A stretch of 64,000 nt of DNA. It comes from Brevipalpus yothersi (Eukaryota; Arthropoda; Arachnida; Trombidiformes; Tenuipalpidae). Position 1 is the first letter of the stretch. Every line of letters begins with the position of its first letter. The stretch covers positions 186,001 to 250,000 of the forward strand of contig QZCP01000190.1 of assembly GCA_003956705.1 (NCBI GenBank), read 5' to 3'. The notes under the pieces were generated by a model. That model saw only the letters and a program-made list of their open reading frames with translations, did not search any database and had not been told where the DNA came from. The translations under genes were made by a program, and so were the position numbers. Of this stretch, positions 62,610 to 64,000 are shown piece by piece.

Positions 62610-63582
62610 ATGGAGAGAGAGAGATACAGTGAGAGAGAGAACAAGAAAGAAGCAAAGAGAGTGAGAAAGAGAAAAAGAAAGAGAGAAGAGAGAGAAAGTG
62701 TGTGCACACCAAGACATTGATGTGTAATGTTTTTCTTCAGCATAATACATGAAGATATGTGATATATAAATGGACATACACATACTCACACTGATTAGTG
62801 ATCAGAGAGATGAACCATTCGCACTTGCGATTAGCACACACACATGCAGCAGCAGCAGTATACACACACACACGGTAAGGAGAGAGAGAAAGAGAGAGAA
62901 AAAGAGAGAGACACACACAAGGAACAATAAAAAAAGAGACGAATAGAAGAGATATTACTATATATTCTATATACTATTCACTGCATATAGCAACTCAACT
63001 GCTCAAAGCTATACACACACACAGCTATCTTCTCTCTTCTCTTCTTCACTTCAAAGCTGGGCAACAAAAGCAGGCACAAAGTTACAGCCTTTCACTGCAC
63101 TGAACACACTCAACACACACACAGCTATCTTCTCTCACAAAGAAAAGAAGCACAGAGAAAGATGGCTGCCTTTGCTTCAGCCTCCCTCCTCATCAAACTT
63201 GCGCATGCGTATTTTTTACTATACTTTTATGCTGACATCTGTTGATGATAAAACAGACTATTTTGATTTATATTTTTTTTTTCACGTTTTTGGCTTGTTC
63301 AAGCTTATTCCTAAGCAGCTTAAGTTGCTCTCTCTCTGTTTTTGTTTTGAAGAATGTGTGTATGTGTGTATCAAATGTGTTCAGTAAAAGTGTACAAGAT
63401 TTGTATCAACAACAACAACAATTAATAAATTGAGTATTGATCATCATTTGGATGATTAAGATTTTGGTAATTTGTTGATTGATCTGTGTACTTTTTATAG
63501 TTACACTTTCTATGCTCATCTCGGTGGTAGTGGTGATTTATAATTGTTGTATAGACCGAATTACTACTGACTGGTGTCCATC
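62419..63582. promoter_or_regulatory. Divergent promoter region of the HMG-box and CNOT10-like genes
   Basis: 1.16 kb between two divergent start codons, unusually dense in simple sequence: GA-rich 62577-62700 and 62880-62912, AC-rich 62836-62873, AGC repeat near 62847-62858, CT-rich 63027-63048. It also has an imperfect direct repeat, 62977-63036 and 63091-63136, with the same start (TTCACTGCA) and the same end (AC repeat then AGCTATCTTCTCTC). Which part serves which gene cannot be told. Confidence 0.5.
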
Positions 63583-64000
63583 ATGTCCACTGTATCAAAT
63601 AATAATAATGAAGCGGTGAGCAAGTTTCGCGCTGGCAAAAGAAATACCGCTGTTTTTTTGCTTAGCAAAAATATTAATCAATCAACACCACCGGAATCAT
63701 TATACAATTATGGTCTAATGAATCTGTTCACTGGTAATGTGAAGAATGCATTCAAAGTTTTTCGACGACTTATACAACATTTTAAGCACAATCCAAGATT
63801 GTGGCTTCGACTTGCGGAATGTAAATTAGAACAACTTCGCAAAGAACGTCTCGATGAATTTGATTTGATGAGGTGTAAACACGATATACCATGGACGTAT
63901 GTGGGTGAAGGTAGTAATCGTAAATTGGTATTATCTTCTGGAACGGATAAAAATGATCCCAACCGTAGTGAATTGATAATCGTTCGCGAGTGCCTTTTGA
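63583..64000 (+). CDS. CNOT10-like TPR protein, 5' part (runs off the window)
   Basis: An ATG at 63583, with an in-frame TGA just upstream, opens 139 codons to the window edge. Residues ~70-80 (HNPRLWLRLAECKL) and ~113-122 (GEGSNRKLVLSS) match the TPR core of CNOT10, the CCR4-NOT subunit that with CNOT11 binds the CNOT1 N-terminus. In human CNOT10 this piece lies more than 300 residues from the start, whereas here it is near residue 70, so the N-terminal third is missing. This may be a short paralogue or a gene with an alternative start. The rest lies to the right. Confidence 0.75.
   Translation, partial: MSTVSNNNNEAVSKFRAGKRNTAVFLLSKNINQSTPPESLYNYGLMNLFTGNVKNAFKVFRRLIQHFKHNPRLWLRLAECKLEQLRKERLDEFDLMRCKHDIPWTYVGEGSNRKLVLSSGTDKNDPNRSELIIVRECLL

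Noticed and set aside
1..64000. CRISPR arrays, rRNA genes, insertion sequences, transposase or reverse-transcriptase ORFs
   Set aside because: No spaced direct repeats, rRNA-like sequence or transposon protein signatures were seen. tRNA genes were not found by eye, but a tRNA scan would be needed to exclude them.

Overview
This window is nuclear DNA of an animal. Spliced genes with GT-AG introns (mostly 50-100 nt, some 1-5 kb), an AT-rich base composition and many (GA)n/(CT)n microsatellites all point that way. The gene set (rdgB-type PI-transfer protein, ZIP7, Las1, TSC22/bunched, NDP kinase, an arthropod-like kainate-type receptor, a mitochondrial-clan P450, a secreted ML-domain protein) suggests an arthropod. 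A mite or other chelicerate is my best guess, but the sequence does not prove it. Two runs of N lie inside long GA repeats and are assembly gaps.

Layout. Bases 1-11.7 kb hold microsatellites and no gene I can name, only two or three weak exon-like ORFs. Reading right: a calmodulin-like gene with only two exons found (11.7-12.9 kb, -); a 13-exon, 974-residue ionotropic glutamate receptor (14.3-26.6 kb, -); a mitochondrial-type cytochrome P450 (28.3-34.8 kb, -). The P450's 4.5-kb intron holds a divergent pair of unknown genes: a zinc-finger ORF (-) and a seven-exon gene (+) whose introns are all phase 1 and three of whose exons are exactly 42 nt. Next come an inositol-polyphosphate 5-phosphatase with a SKICH-like tail (35.4-37.2 kb, -), LAS1 (38.4-39.7 kb, +), a TSC22-domain gene (40.1-41.2 kb, -), NDP kinase (43.3-44.0 kb, -), an RCC1-repeat protein like RCCD1 (44.4-45.5 kb, -), a complete 17-exon rdgB/PITPNM gene (46.5-53.7 kb, -), an NPC2-like secreted protein (56.4-57.5 kb, +), ZIP7/Catsup (58.0-59.2 kb, -), a two-HMG-box protein (60.6-62.4 kb, -) and the 5' end of a CNOT10-like gene that runs off the right edge (63.6 kb, +).

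The genes do not form one pathway. Two themes recur. The first is phosphoinositide handling: the 5-phosphatase and the rdgB lipid-transfer protein. The second is basic housekeeping: rRNA processing, nucleotide metabolism, zinc transport and mRNA deadenylation. The exon structures given for the receptor, rdgB, 5-phosphatase, LAS1, NDP kinase, RCCD1-like, NPC2-like, ZIP7 and HMG genes were checked by hand: splice phases agree and total lengths divide by three.

The most unusual items are the nested divergent pair with its phase-1 micro-exons, the receptor that has lost ligand-contact and pore-consensus residues, and a repeated arrangement of a GA tract facing a CT tract in the 5' flanks of three genes.
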